Positions 45,946 to 58,000 of a stretch of 64,000 nt of DNA are shown here, piece after piece. Made by a program: the position numbers and the translations under genes. Source of the stretch: Saccharina japonica (Eukaryota > Sar > Phaeophyceae > Laminariales > Laminariaceae); the NCBI GenBank assembly GCA_008828725.1, contig MEHQ01000699.1, positions 331,895 through 395,894 of the forward strand. Reading direction: 5' to 3'. How positions within the stretch are numbered: position 1 is the stretch's first letter; the number at the start of each line of letters is the position of its first letter. The notes beneath the pieces were generated by a model. It did no database searches and was not told the origin of the DNA. It saw only the letters and a program-made list of their open reading frames with translations.

Positions 45946-46062
45946 TACGTACCTGATACCAGGCACACGTTTCGGGGGGCAAACACTACATACTTAGACT
46001 CAGAATTGAATATATTAGCGGTATTGCTACTTAGATTTAGAGTTGAATGCAATTTGCATAGT

Positions 46063-46095
46063 TACAGTAGTAGTAGTATGTAGTAGTAGTATTAA

Positions 46096-46139
<44 letters not shown>

Positions 46140-46172
46140 CAGTAGTAGTAGCAGTAGTAGTAGTAGTAGCCC
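46063..46172. repeat. AGT/TAG trinucleotide microsatellite
   Basis: About 30 interrupted AGT units with a few CAG and ATT interruptions. Confidence 0.95.
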
Positions 46173-46421
46173 AAAAACGGCTCGAATTAACACGTGGGCG
46201 GCCAGCAACAATATATATATATTGCGACGGGGAATTGCGGCGTTTGGAATAGACAGCGCGTAACTATTATTCCCAGTACAGGAGAAATGAAAATACTCCT
46301 CACGGTCATCATGCTGTGCCTGCGAGACAAAACATGTGGCAGCAGAACGAGCACCGTCGAATTTACCCACTACGACATATTGATATCAATAGGGCATGTC
46401 ATATGTATGTGAATTTATTTT

Positions 46422-47033
46422 GGGCAGCGGCCAAAAACAGGTACACCTGGTCCGTTCGGGGCTAAAAACAGGTACATACTAAAATGAAGTTTAAAACGCA
46501 CCACACGAACCTGCCGTTCCTTGCAACGCAAAGTAGAGTTTTTTTCATATTCTTCGTGCTGGCCCGGTGGCTACGAGTAGCTTCTATTAATAATACGAGG
46601 AACGAACGCCTGCTGCTGTATTCTGCCTTCTTAGCGTGCGACACCCCTGGTATTCCAAGGCAACCACAATCGCGAAGAGGAGCCTTCTATGTCGTATTAT
46701 TTCGGCGGAGGTGTGCAGGCAGATATGTGTGTCGCTTGAGTGGCGTGTGGTGTGTGGTGCGAGGTGCGAAGGGAGGAGGGGGTCTCCGCGTACGTCGGCA
46801 TTTGTATAGGGGCATAGGGTGGAACTATGAAGGGCTTAAAAACGCCAAAAAAAAGGTGAAAGTCAAGCAGAGTAGCAAAATCAGGTTTACCTGGGCTTTA
46901 AAGAGGCAAAAACAGGTACAACGAGTTTTGGACCAATGGCAGGGCACGTAGAGTGCGTTTTTTACTTGAGTTTAAGTATGTACCTGTTTTTGGCCGCAAA
47001 CGGACCAGGTATACCTTTTTTTGGCTGCTGCCC
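46422..47033. mobile_element. Non-autonomous TIR element with 80-bp inverted ends
   Basis: Left end GGGCAGCGGCCAAAAACAGG and right end (reversed) GGGCAGCAGCCAAAAAAAGG continue as inverted repeats for about 80 bp to AAAACGCAC. The flanks ATTTATTTT (46413-46421) and ATTTACTTT (47034-47042) look like a 9-bp target duplication with one change, suggesting a Mutator-like element. A 155-codon plus-strand ATG frame (46484-46951) spans nearly all the interior. It is rich in Arg and aromatic residues, has no known domain and may be chance. Confidence 0.75.
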
Positions 47034-47662
47034 ATTTACTTTTGTCGTGCGGAGCACCCGCAGAAAAACTGCACGTAGGTGCAAGGCTATTTAGATTAGC
47101 ACGTATTTGGTTACCCCCTGGCACCCTGTTCCATTTGGTACTATTCATACGCTACTTTGATCACGCGGTGGGCCTATTCCTGTCCCACGGCCGTCTGCAA
47201 CAGGTATATACCACATCACAATATTGCACAGAAACTCCCAGTATACTTTATACGCCCGAGTACCCTTCCCTGCTCCAACTACTGTAGTTGGTGCAGAAAA
47301 ATAATATCCCTCTACACTTGTTGGACGGATGCTACGAGAGAGGTATAGGTATACCGTTTTTTGGCTGAAATGATGTCTGAATGGCGGGCTCCCTTAACCT
47401 AACACCTTCGGAATTCCATTCTTCTTGTTTGTGTTGCAATATGTTTCGGCCATGGTGTTCTTCATCGGGTGTAGGATATATGATATATGTTATATATGAT
47501 ATATCATATATCATAGCACTTTGGTTTTCCTCCAAAATCAGTTTTTTACTTGGTATTAGTATGGAGCTCCTCAAGTGACCATACCACCCTCAGAAAAAGC
47601 AGGTTGCATCACCTCTCCCTTAAGATAGCATGCCTCCCTGTTCAGGAACGCCGGAAGCCCAC

Positions 47663-47808
47663 CTGCACCCTGATCCGAGCGTTAGCTTGTCAATATGACC
47701 TTCGTTGCGGTGGAGGTGGACAGAAGCTGCCGAGCTGAGTAATGCCAGGAGGCTTATTATGTGCAACGCCACAAGTGTCACCGCCAGCACCCTCAAGTTG
47801 AAGATCAT
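47663..47808 (-). CDS. Candidate first exon with signal peptide
   Basis: ATG at 47806-47808 opens MIFNLRVLAVTLVALHIISL then LALLSSAAS, a convincing signal peptide or signal anchor. The frame continues VHLHRNEGHIDKLTLGSGC to a GCAG|GTGGGC donor at 47663/47662. I could not find the following exon. The first 20 bases resemble the start of the CBM6 'c' exons (TCTTCAACTT(C/G)AGGGTG), which may be coincidence. Product unknown. Confidence 0.3.
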
Positions 47809-48453
47809 CGTAACAGAGACCCTTGGGTCCGAGCTTCGGAGTGGTTGGTATGCCGACGAACAAGATCTAGGAGGAGAGCGAAACCGCGATGAGAGCTAAT
47901 CGAATCATCGTACACTTGCTGTATATTGAGGGCACACAAGCGGGGTGCTTCTACATTATTTCATGGCGCCCATTCGTGAAAAAGACAAGTACCACGGTCA
48001 AGATTGTGCTCGTATGATACGATACCTATGCATAATGTTTGTGTTTGTTTTTTAAGAACCGGTCGGCAGTTGGTCGCTTTTGGTTTGTGTTTTAGATTCG
48101 AGGCCAACACTCGAGAGTTAATTTTAATGCAGACTTGAGCTCAATGTCAAAACCTAACTGATCTGAGTTGGAATGTTTAAAGGGTAGGCACTATATAGCC
48201 TTTTCTACGTCTTAAGCTGTTGAATCCTGAATTCCATTTCCTTCGCGGACGGCATCATTGGAACAAATAGTACACAATGCTACTGTACACAATGTCAGAT
48301 GGACAAAATAATAGGGTACGCCAAGTCTATACAGTACAAGCATACCTACGGTGCAATATCATCTTGAAATCCAGCGATCACAGCAACACACGCAATAATG
48401 CGGTACACATCTAGATTTCACAGCAATGTATCTGAGGCGAGACAGGCTTTTAC

Positions 48454-48541
48454 CTGAGTCTCTACGAGTACGTCTCTTCGCATTCTCCGCCCCGGTTTCT
48501 TGACCTTCGCCAGTCTCTCGAAACTCATCTACTGTCGACAT
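48454..48541 (-). CDS. Candidate first exon, unknown protein
   Basis: ATG at 48539-48541 opens MSTVDEFRETGEGQETGAEN followed by a basic KRRTRRDS, ending at a CTCAG|GTAAAAG donor (48454/48453). A TATA-like TATATATTTA lies 99 nt upstream (48640-48649, minus). Hydrophilic and charged, no signal peptide. Later exons were not found and the rest of 47034-48915 shows no other gene. Confidence 0.3.
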
Positions 48542-48915
48542 CTTGCGAGCGCATTTACGACCTAGGAGGCCGTCGTTCAGCTCGATAATGGGCGTTCGTT
48601 CTTGCTCGAGGTGTCTTGGCCTCGTTACGAGGTGTACGATAAATATATAGCAGTCATTTAGCCTGTTTCGAATAGCCGCATATTCGACCCCCCTTTCCGA
48701 TTTCTGGATATTATTGTTGACACCGTTTGATAATCCTGCAATCTACAGTTCCCGACTATTCAGGGTGAGCTGATTTCATCGAGGCCGGTATAGATACGTA
48801 GGTGGCTATAGTTGAAGATATGTGAACGATTTGTTGCTTAGGAGTGCAAGAAGAGGGTGATGACACACTTGCTACTGAAGGGCGCGGTATACAGTATACA
48901 TACGAGTAGAATATT

Positions 48916-49103
48916 AGGGCCCGACTTAACGAGTATAAAATAAATTCAATTTGGAAAAAATAAAATTCAAATTCTCTTTTCATTGGTCAACACACGCACC
49001 AGCCTAATCTTTGGTGCTGGTGCGTGTGTTGACCAATGAAAAGAGAATTTGAATTTTATTTTTTCCAAATTGAATTTATATTATATTCGTTAATTCGGGC
49101 CCT
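48916..49103. mobile_element. Short hairpin MITE-like palindrome
   Basis: Inverted arms 48916-49003 and 49016-49103 with a 12-base loop, near perfect towards the centre. The arms include TTCATTGGTCAACACACGCA and its complement, and outer GGGCCC motifs. Each strand therefore yields the same short peptide frame (MKREFEFYFFQIEF), which I do not call as a gene. Target duplication not clear. Confidence 0.8.
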
Positions 49104-50009
49104 TAGGGGAACCTTTATGTTATATGAGTTCACCGTGAGGCTACGTACTGCTTCCTGCATCTCTGATTTGTGTAGCCTAGACTCTCCGTTGTTTACGTTT
49201 CTTGGACTACGCCTGGATGGAGCTATTAATAGCGACACCATGGAATTGACTGATACATAAGATGGCAAGAACTGAAACTACTCAGCACAGACACCCTTGC
49301 ACCCGTGAGGGGTACCAGGTATCCCCTAGGGGCCTCCATAGGACTTGGCGAAGAAGCGTCACCCACTTTCACCTTGTCAGTACGACGACGATATTTCCCT
49401 GATGGAGCCCCTTTTTAGACTAGGCTAGGGGTGCTACCCGTCAGTTACCCGCCACGAACGGGTACCCGCCAAATTTTGGAGGTCCAGCTCGGACTCACCA
49501 ACCGGTAACACGGCTTATCGGGGGGCCGCAATCGGGTCCACCGGGCACCCGAGTACCGGGCCAACATACGACCAGGTATGCGGTCATCAAGTAGGACTGT
49601 CACGTGTAGAATATAACGAACTTCGGTTTCATATCGCTGAGAGAACTGCAAGCGTCAAGCGGTACCAGTCATTGCAGGCTAGTGCAAGATCCATCATGGG
49701 TTTAACTCGAATCAGCGTTGCTACCTGGAGCTCTTCATCGTATAGCGGCCGGGCTTTCGGCCGCTACTCTAGGTACTACAGTACAGTGGCGACGGCAATC
49801 AACACAAATGGTCACAATATGAGATGGTATATTTATGGGTGGGCCCTGGTATCCCCAGTCAATACATTGTAACAGCACACTGGATCCGGACAGTGCACTG
49901 TGTCGGCGAAGTCTAACCCCGCGTCTTTCGCCCGGTTTGTTTTAGGAGGGGGGGCGCCGGAGGCGCCCCTGGAGGGCCCCGCTGGAGGGGTCCACCACAA
50001 TATTTCATT
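49104..50009. other. Unassigned stretch
   Basis: No gene recognised. A GC-rich inverted block (GGGGCGCCGGAGGCGCCCC) lies at about 49952-49970, near the palindromic element that follows. Confidence 0.4.
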
Positions 50010-50445
50010 TTTTGTACTTACTTCCTTGGAAGTTATTTGACTTTTTTCATGGAAGTAAAGAGTATTTACTCTCATGGGAGAAACCTTTCGTTTGAAGAGG
50101 GCGTTCGGCCACTACTGTAGACAGGTATTCTCGTAGTGTGGTTCCACGCTGCGCGCCACACGATTTGGTATGGCCCATTTGTAATTGGTTCACGTTTTGG
50201 TAGTCGGGATGGGCCCACTTTGGATGCGGCAGTGCACCAAGTGGGATCAGGGGGTGAAGTATGAAATTTGAATTTACTTCCATGGAAGAAAGTGAACAAA
50301 ATTCGATGGAAGTATAAGTTTGCTTCCATGGCAGTAAAATAAATTTCATGGAAGTAAAAAACCTTCCATGGATTGACCTTCCACGAAAGCTGAATTTACT
50401 TCCATGGAAGTAAAACAATTTTCATGGAGACTTCCGTGGAAGCAG
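50010..50445. mobile_element. Small palindromic-array element (TTTACTTCCATGGAAGTAAA type)
   Basis: About ten imperfect copies of the palindrome TTTACTTCCATGGAAGTAAA flank a core (50150-50270). The core, reversed, matches that of the MITE at 39092-39447 (CCAAAGTGGGCCCAT, TACCAAAACGTG) and shares CCCCTGATCCCAC with the larger foldback cores. Ends approximate. Confidence 0.6.
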
Positions 50446-53400
50446 AACCAAAACGTAAACCATGTGGGAGATCGCGCTGGAGGCGCCTTGCTGGAGTCAC
50501 GGTTTTGCGTGATATAGCTCAACGAGATATGCAAATATACTGATTTTGGCATAGTCATGTTTGAACGAAGATTGGGTGGTAGCTTGGCATCAAAAGGGGA
50601 AATTGAAACAAAGACAGCCAACGTGTATCATGCTACAGAACAAGCCATAGAGTCCAATCCACCCTAAGCAGTGGAGGTGGCTTGGCCATCGTGATGAAGG
50701 TCTTTTCCCCTTTCTCCTTTTTATTTTTTATGTTTGCGTGTCTTCTATTGGTGCCGCGTATTTTGAGGCGTTATTGTGAGACGTATGCACATACCTGGTA
50801 TTTGATAAACTGGCAATCCTGGCGGCTCCGTCAGCCAGTGTACTGGAGTAGTTGTACTGATACATTACTTGTATACATTGACAGTGTAGTAAGTACTACA
50901 GTGTTACGCATCTACCCGGGCCAAGCCCTAGGAAGATATGTTCATTTTCTACATTCATTTGACGGACGGTATTATCGACATCCAACAAAATGGTTCCGTA
51001 TTTTTCAACATCTGTTGGAACCACACCTTTGATGAGAGGTCACTTGTATCGCAGTCCGATTAAACCTCGATCAAACACGACGAACGAGTAGGTTTTGAAG
51101 ATGAATACATATAAGGCGTGGACGTGGTCGCCAGCTGTGGCTGCTTTGGCGCCGGCGCCTGCTCTGGCAACGGCTACTTCATTTACCCCGCGGTTCCGCC
51201 CAAACCAAACCCGAGGTAAGATTTCTCGGCGTTATTGGTTTTGCTCTGTGGGTATTGGGCACGACATAACACTAATTGTCGTATAAATCCCCACGAGCTT
51301 TATCCTGCTGCACCTATTTCTACAGGTATTCAGTGTTCGTGTGTAAATATTAAACCACTGCGCCACTCAGTCAGCCCCTGAGCCGTCCAGTCAGCCCTGA
51401 CTTAGTGGTTCACTCCTTTACAGAAAATAAGTACCAAGTTTGAGTCCCGTCGAAGTCGTGGTTCCCCCTTTGTTAGGTGAAAAAGGGGGAAATCAAGCGG
51501 AGAGCACCGGAATAAAGGCACACTCGACTGTGTATTGGAAGTGAAAGTGGAACGTACCAGCATACAAGTGGCACGACCAGAAGAGGGGGGCTATACAAAG
51601 AAAACATAACGCGCTAATTAGTGGCTTAGTCAACCCCGGAAGATGTTATCGGCAGGAAGCCGCATCGAGCTCAAATATGCTGTTTTTGTTCGCAGTGGCT
51701 CAGTGGTTTATCTTGTAGAAAAAACAAACATTCAGCTAATTATTCCAGTTGCTATGCCTTCCGCGCACTTCGCCACCTCACATTACCGGGCCGGGCCACC
51801 ACATCAACCATTGGTGGGCTGGTCCATCAGCATCGGCCCAGGTTGAGTGATGTCGGTGCGAGACGTAACGACCGCGCGCTACTTTCGAACGGTATACATA
51901 ATATATATGCATATATGCGGCAAACCAACTAAGAAAACGCTGCGCTGTGTGCATAGCAGACACTCCCTCACCATGACCCATAACGATTGCTGCAGGTCGA
52001 TCGCCGATGGAAGAGCCCGTCCCTTACATCATATATCATGTTTTTCAAGTTTTGATTGGTTACGTTTGCAGAGTGCAAGTGAGCACGCGTAGCTACTTCT
52101 GCGTTTAGCCATCACCCAATAACCATATACCTGGTACTAGGTATCTGAAAACCCTACATCTATTGTCGCGTGCTCTTGCACCTTTTTCCCGTCGTCGCTC
52201 AACCTCGACTACATCTGCAGCACAGTGAGTAGGCGATAGATAGCAACCTTCCAATACGAAGTACACACACAGCAGCGACTGCATGTGTAAAACACAACAT
52301 ACAACACACAGTACCCAGGTTTGTCCTCACCCACCAAGTCCCCCTACCTTTTACTCTATTCCTAGACGGGTTTTCGTCGAAGAAAAAAAAACAGAAACCT
52401 GAGGCACTATCTGGCGCTGTTCCCAGAAACAGATTCAAAATAAAATGACAGCGTATACGAGACGTTTCCCCGTCAGGACGATAATGACCAGCTCGAGAGC
52501 AGAAGAACAACGTACGTCGTACTCCCACTTCCTCGGTTTTGTACTGTCCCGGTGTGTCAAATATAAAGTGAAGTAGAAGATAGCCCCTATCGAAGATGCC
52601 TCCTTTATGCGAAACGCAAGCAGAGCTTGTTCGCAGTGGAAACATTGACATAAAGGGGCTCTTGAACCGAACCTACTCAGCGTAACCCTCCTCGCCCCAT
52701 CCCTGCAAACTATGCTCTACTCGAAATATGTGCCGGGCTACCGACTCGGTCTACCCGCCTCTACTCCCTCTCATCACCTCCATGCCCCATGAGTTGGTCG
52801 AACACGTCGAACACGGGATTAGGGGCTCAAGCCGAAGAGCCCCGCATAATTCAATCGAAATTCCCAAGAGAGGAAAAAAAGTGTGCAACAAACGTTCGTT
52901 CGCAACGATAAAAACATAAAATATATGTGGCAGGTAACCCCCTACCCGTCCTACCACTCCTTCCAGTAAACTAGGTATGTATGTTGTCTGCGCCATCGAG
53001 AATGCGATCCTCAAGCTGCTGGAGCTTTTGTGGTGGTTATTCCCCCCTACATGAATATCTACCGCCCCACGCAGCCTTCTAGCCGAGTTTCACTTCGACT
53101 GAGGATCCATTGCGTCACCACACGATAGAAGGTATAGTGTCACACCCTCACACCCTAATACCCTGCCTGCGCTTGCTCCTCTACCGAACATGATGAGTCC
53201 GGCACCTCACCCAACCACCGACACCAGACACAATAAGCTCGGAGCTCAATTAACAATTCAACTGGCGAGGGCGCGCGACGATTATTACTGTAAAACACAA
53301 ATGAAGCATATATATGTATTGGGCAGTTTTCAGTTGACAATCCCTGCAAGTCAGAACATTGTGGGCCCAAACGTGCCCTACTGTGGCATGGTTTGTGTCT

Positions 53401-55007
53401 CGTTAATCCCCGAAGGTAGGGCGAGGTTTTCACCGTTTGGACCGACACACGATTTACTCGCCTCTACATCCCCTCTCAGCTATAGTGTCACTAAGACCTC
53501 TAAGGCGTCTACAATCAACGAGGCGCAATACCTATCTAGATACGACCGCACACGCCTGCAACCGCTTCATACGCTCCTCCCTAGCAACCTTGGTATGCCT
53601 GGTTTGGCTTGCGTGATGGACCCCCTCCCCTCGATCTTCGTGTCCGCCTACTGGTCCACGCCAAGCTGAAACGCCCACCCGCCCTGCAGCCCTGACGTCG
53701 TTCGGGATACTCGCGTCTTCTCGTTAAGCTCCTTTCTTGGAGAAGGTTTTTTTGGTTCTTGCTCATGGTCGGAGAGCAGTTGTACGCCAGCTCCAATTAT
53801 CAAACAGCCCTTGTATCCCACGGAGACACGGACTGGCAGGCGTGAAAGGGGCAACAAAGAGAAGATTTCGGGTTGCAGAAGAGGTACGTTTAAAAACGGA
53901 TACGGTTTTCCGACGCCCCTGCAACAATACCACCACCTCAGTAAAACGATCGTCTCTGAAGGCGCCGATTTTAATTCGCAGCGAGAAATACGGACAGTCC
54001 CCATGCTAAACGCCGACATACGTTAGATGAGTCGAGCGGCCGCACCCTAAGCCGAGATCGCACCGGGGCCAACAACATGAAGGTTGGAGCGTAACAGTCA
54101 CACACAATGTGTAAGGTGATCAGCAGGCGCGACCGTAAAACTATTTGATGATGTTCTCCTGGGAGAACGGTATGATCAAACCAAACCTCCACCGACAAGG
54201 TCTTTACCTATAATAGTAAAAGCTACGGTCGAGGCCGCCGTGACGCAGACTTGATGGGATGGGCGTACGAATGCTCTACTCCAAGGCACGCCACACTAGT
54301 CTTCGCACGACGACCCCATTAAAAGCACGTCTTGGTTTAGGTGTCGTATTGATTGTCGTAAATGCCGAGGTATCTCGCTGGTGTGCGTTGGCAGCAGGGA
54401 CGTTGCCGTTAACGATGAATATACCGTTCCACTGATACCTATGCTCCTGTCTTTCTTGTAGTTAGGCGTCTGCCAGTACACCGAAGTGCACGAGACATCG
54501 AGGTCCCACCAAAACGCATAACTCATCGGGTGCCTTTACGAAAAGGAGTATCGACGAAACACCCTTGTCTGCACCGTCTCCAACCTCGGTTTTACTTGTT
54601 GACAGCCTATATGGGTTGTCGTGATGAATAGCCCTTGGCCTACGGTTGGTTGCGATTTCGTTGCTAGGCGCAATACGCGCAGCAGTGTTGATCACGTGTT
54701 GAGCACACGCGTGTTTCGCCAAACACTTTTAAAACAGCCGAATATATTATCAATGCAACCTTACAGTCATGTATGACACGTCAACGGTTTTGTGAGCCAA
54801 ACAAAATACGCCCCCCCCCATGCCCCCCTATGTTTCTCTTTAAACGAAAAGGTTTCGCCCGATGCGCGAACGGTTGTACACGACACTCCATCACGATTGA
54901 GCTGAAGCAGCTAGTACTCGCAAACAATCACATTTAGCACTTGCACGTTTTCATATCAATCACCCCCTTTTACTTACCCCTTTGGTGCTTCCAACAGCGG
55001 TCTTCAT
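50446..55007. other. Unassigned stretch with weak ORFs
   Basis: Frames worth noting, all without recognisable domains: 50694-51032 plus (ATG, hydrophobic N-terminus MKVFSPFSFLFFMFACLLLV); 51101-51213 plus (ATG, Ala/Pro-rich, ends at a GAG|GTAAGA donor); 52199-52651 minus (ATG, 150 codons, possible donor after ...APDSAS); 53190-53669 plus (ATG, 159 codons). Around 51360-51430 there are tRNA A-box-like phrases on both strands (GACTGAGTGGCGCAGTGG, TGACTTAGTGG) suggesting SINE debris. None is a supported gene. Confidence 0.25.
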
Positions 55008-58000
55008 CTAGGCGGCGGTCTTCAACATAGTGAAATAGTCGAGGTTGAAGGACTTGGACTCAATGCACAGCCATATCTTGGTCTCGCGAGCGCGGAGGCC
55101 ACCGGTACCATTGCCGGATCTGCGGTGGTAATGAATAGGGAACGACATAAATATCGGTGAAACGTGCAGAACGATCGCGTGGGTCTTGGTCAAGTCGGCG
55201 CAGGATTCGGTCGCATGCGTGTGAGGCTCAACCAACGTACTTTTATATATTGAATTCTGTTATTTAGCGTTGCTTTCGAGCGCCTTTTGGGAACCTATTT
55301 CCTCTCGTGATTCACCAGCATAGCAAATTGCCCTTAGAGAGGACTCACCATCGAAGCCAATGTTTGCGATGCGTTTCGTCAAGTACAAACCACTGGAGAA
55401 GTTCCAACATGCCACTAGTGGATACCATCCTCGCAAACCAAATGCCGAGGAACACTCACACCCTCTATTCGGCACCGTCAATCGACGTACATCGATGCGA
55501 GACTCATCCGTCCTACTACTAGGCGAGCAGTGCGGACAGCGCTCACGGCTGAACCAGGTCTCTAGCGACCGTAGCTCCTGAATAGCACTGACTACCACCA
55601 ACTCCGGCACACGGCGAACGGCTACGTAAACAGGACGCGAAACGTTGAACGGAAAACGGATGGTAACACGATCAAGTACTGGAGGCGTCGATGACTCACA
55701 CTGCCAAGTTTTCGTAGCGAGAGTTTCCTCCAGTAGCTGGTACCGAAACTAGGCCGCTGAGGTCGGTGGTGTAGTCATCGCACCCGGTGCCACCGGTGAC
55801 GATGCGGAACGAGCCAAGGCCGTTGGCGGAAGCCACCCTGAAGTTGAAGAAAATGTCGGTCACTGCGACAGAGGGCAGGGTGGAGAGTGTTCGGATGGTA
55901 TTCATTTTCGTCTACCGTCGGGCACCTGATTGTCTCTACGATGGATCTCAACCCGTACACACAGCCCCGACAAATATCACGTCACGCATAGAACAGTCAA
56001 ACCCACACGCTCGGTACAGACGGTAACGACACGCATGCGCCGAAGTGCGTGTTGGGGCGAACCGGAATATACGGACAGAAGTATTTGAACATGATGGCAC
56101 TGTAACTTACATCTCGAGTTGTATGTGTCGTGATGTTCATTTGACGGACATAGTTGTGCACCACGCATACAAAACACCATTGCACGTGCGACTACGGTAC
56201 TTTACCGCAAGCTTTTTGTTCCAGTGTTTCTCACTTTTGTTGGTCACGTCCAAGGTGTATCGAAGGTACTCTCCAGGCGCGACGTAGCCGACGTTGTAAC
56301 CGCCGTCAGCCATAGCGTTGACGTCCACGTCTTCGGTGGGCCTGAGCGCCTGTCATCGTATATCACAAACAGTCAAACACCATTGTCATGTGCGTACGTA
56401 TCGGGGATGCAGGCCTCAGCGTGGCGTCATAATATCCATATACATCAATGTGAGGGTTGAAACTGCCTGGTTTTTGTTATGTTTTGCTCTACTGTCTGGA
56501 GGCAAACTTTAGAGATACCGAGCTGAGTAACCCTTACTAGACGGAGCAATATCTGGAACTTGCTGCTAAGCATACCGGATTGAGCGGTAATGAGGAGTGC
56601 AACAGACTGAACACATAACCTTGCAGCCGTCTCCAGTTCTCGTGGGCAGTGTCGTCCAACAGAATGCGAACGCGTACGGGGGTAACCTTTCTGCCAGTTC
56701 TGTCCGAGACACGAGGCCCCATCCAACAGGCAAATCGTTGCACACGCTACTTCATGACAGTGCTTGCAGATGTGAGACACAACACCTATTAATAGCACCT
56801 CTGAGTGTCGACGACAACGACCTACGTTAACGTACCCCCTTTTTGTTGCCGTCAGTAGAGTCTGAGTAACCAACGCCTTCACCACCCGTGTCGAATTCCT
56901 CCGCCTGAACAATGCCGGGCACGGTTGCGGCAACACCTTCGAAGGGGTCGCCTTGCTCAAGGGTAGATGCAGGAGATGGTGTCGGAGATGGGGTCGGCGA
57001 TGGAGACACTGTGGATGTTTTTGCCATGGTGAAGTAGTCGATGTTGAACGATTTGGTCACTACGCACAGCCAAATTTTGGTCTCTCCAGCGCGGAGGCCA
57101 CCGGTACCGTTGCCGGACCTGTGACGGTATTGAGTTGGCGACAGAATTTTCGACAGAAGTTCGTGCGGGAGGGGTGATGGGATATGGTAACGTCGGAGAC
57201 AAGTTTAGTTGCGTGCACCTAAGGTGTACATGGCACCTCGAGAGTGGACGTTACCTCTGTTCTTCGCGATACGTTACCGACGACTTTGTACATATGAAAG
57301 TCGTCTATTTTACAATTCACCAGCTCGTACGTGAACACAGTTCCCTGGCAGAGGTGCGAGTAAACATCAGTGGAAAAGACAATCAAGTGGCGCAGGCCTC
57401 AATCGAAGCATGGTAGACAGCACCGTCGCGAGCATATATATGTCAAGGATGACGAAACACCCAGTTTCGGCTCCGTCGGTCGAATGACATGGCGAGGATC
57501 TGCTTCCCCTTATACCGCGAGCGATGTGTACAGCGGTTACGGTTGGACCATAATTCGAGCAAGCACGGCTCCCGATTAGCTCCGGGCAAAATCATCATCA
57601 CTGGCCAACTGACGGCTACACCACACGGAAAAACTGAAACTCGGCGAACTGTTTCGTGGTCGAATATTTGTAGCAGCGATGACTCACACTGCCACATCTT
57701 GGTAGCGGTTGTTTCCTCCAGTAGACACTGAGACGAGGCCGCTGAGGTCTGTCGTATAGTCATCGCACCCAGTACCACCGGAGACGACGCGGAACGTTCC
57801 AAGGCCATGGGCGGAGGACACCCTGAAGGTGAAAAAAACATCATCGACTGCGGAAGACGGCAGGGTGGAGAAGTGTCTGGATTACGGCGATGTTCGTTCG
57901 TCGCTGGGTGGCTGGCTGATTTAACAGCATTACGCTATTTCCGGACGCATTGCCCTCAAGACGGTCTCACCATGCATGCAGCAAGCGAAAACACACGCTT

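Noticed and set aside
48756-49260. Paired ORFs MKREFEFYFFQIEF on opposite strands as a divergent gene pair
   Set aside because: They are the two arms of one hairpin; identical start sequences are due to the inverted repeat.
55260-55610. ORFs inside CBM6 introns (for example 55260-55610, 57443-57844, 61010-61447)
   Set aside because: They lie in introns whose splice sites are fixed by in-phase exons, and they have no domains.
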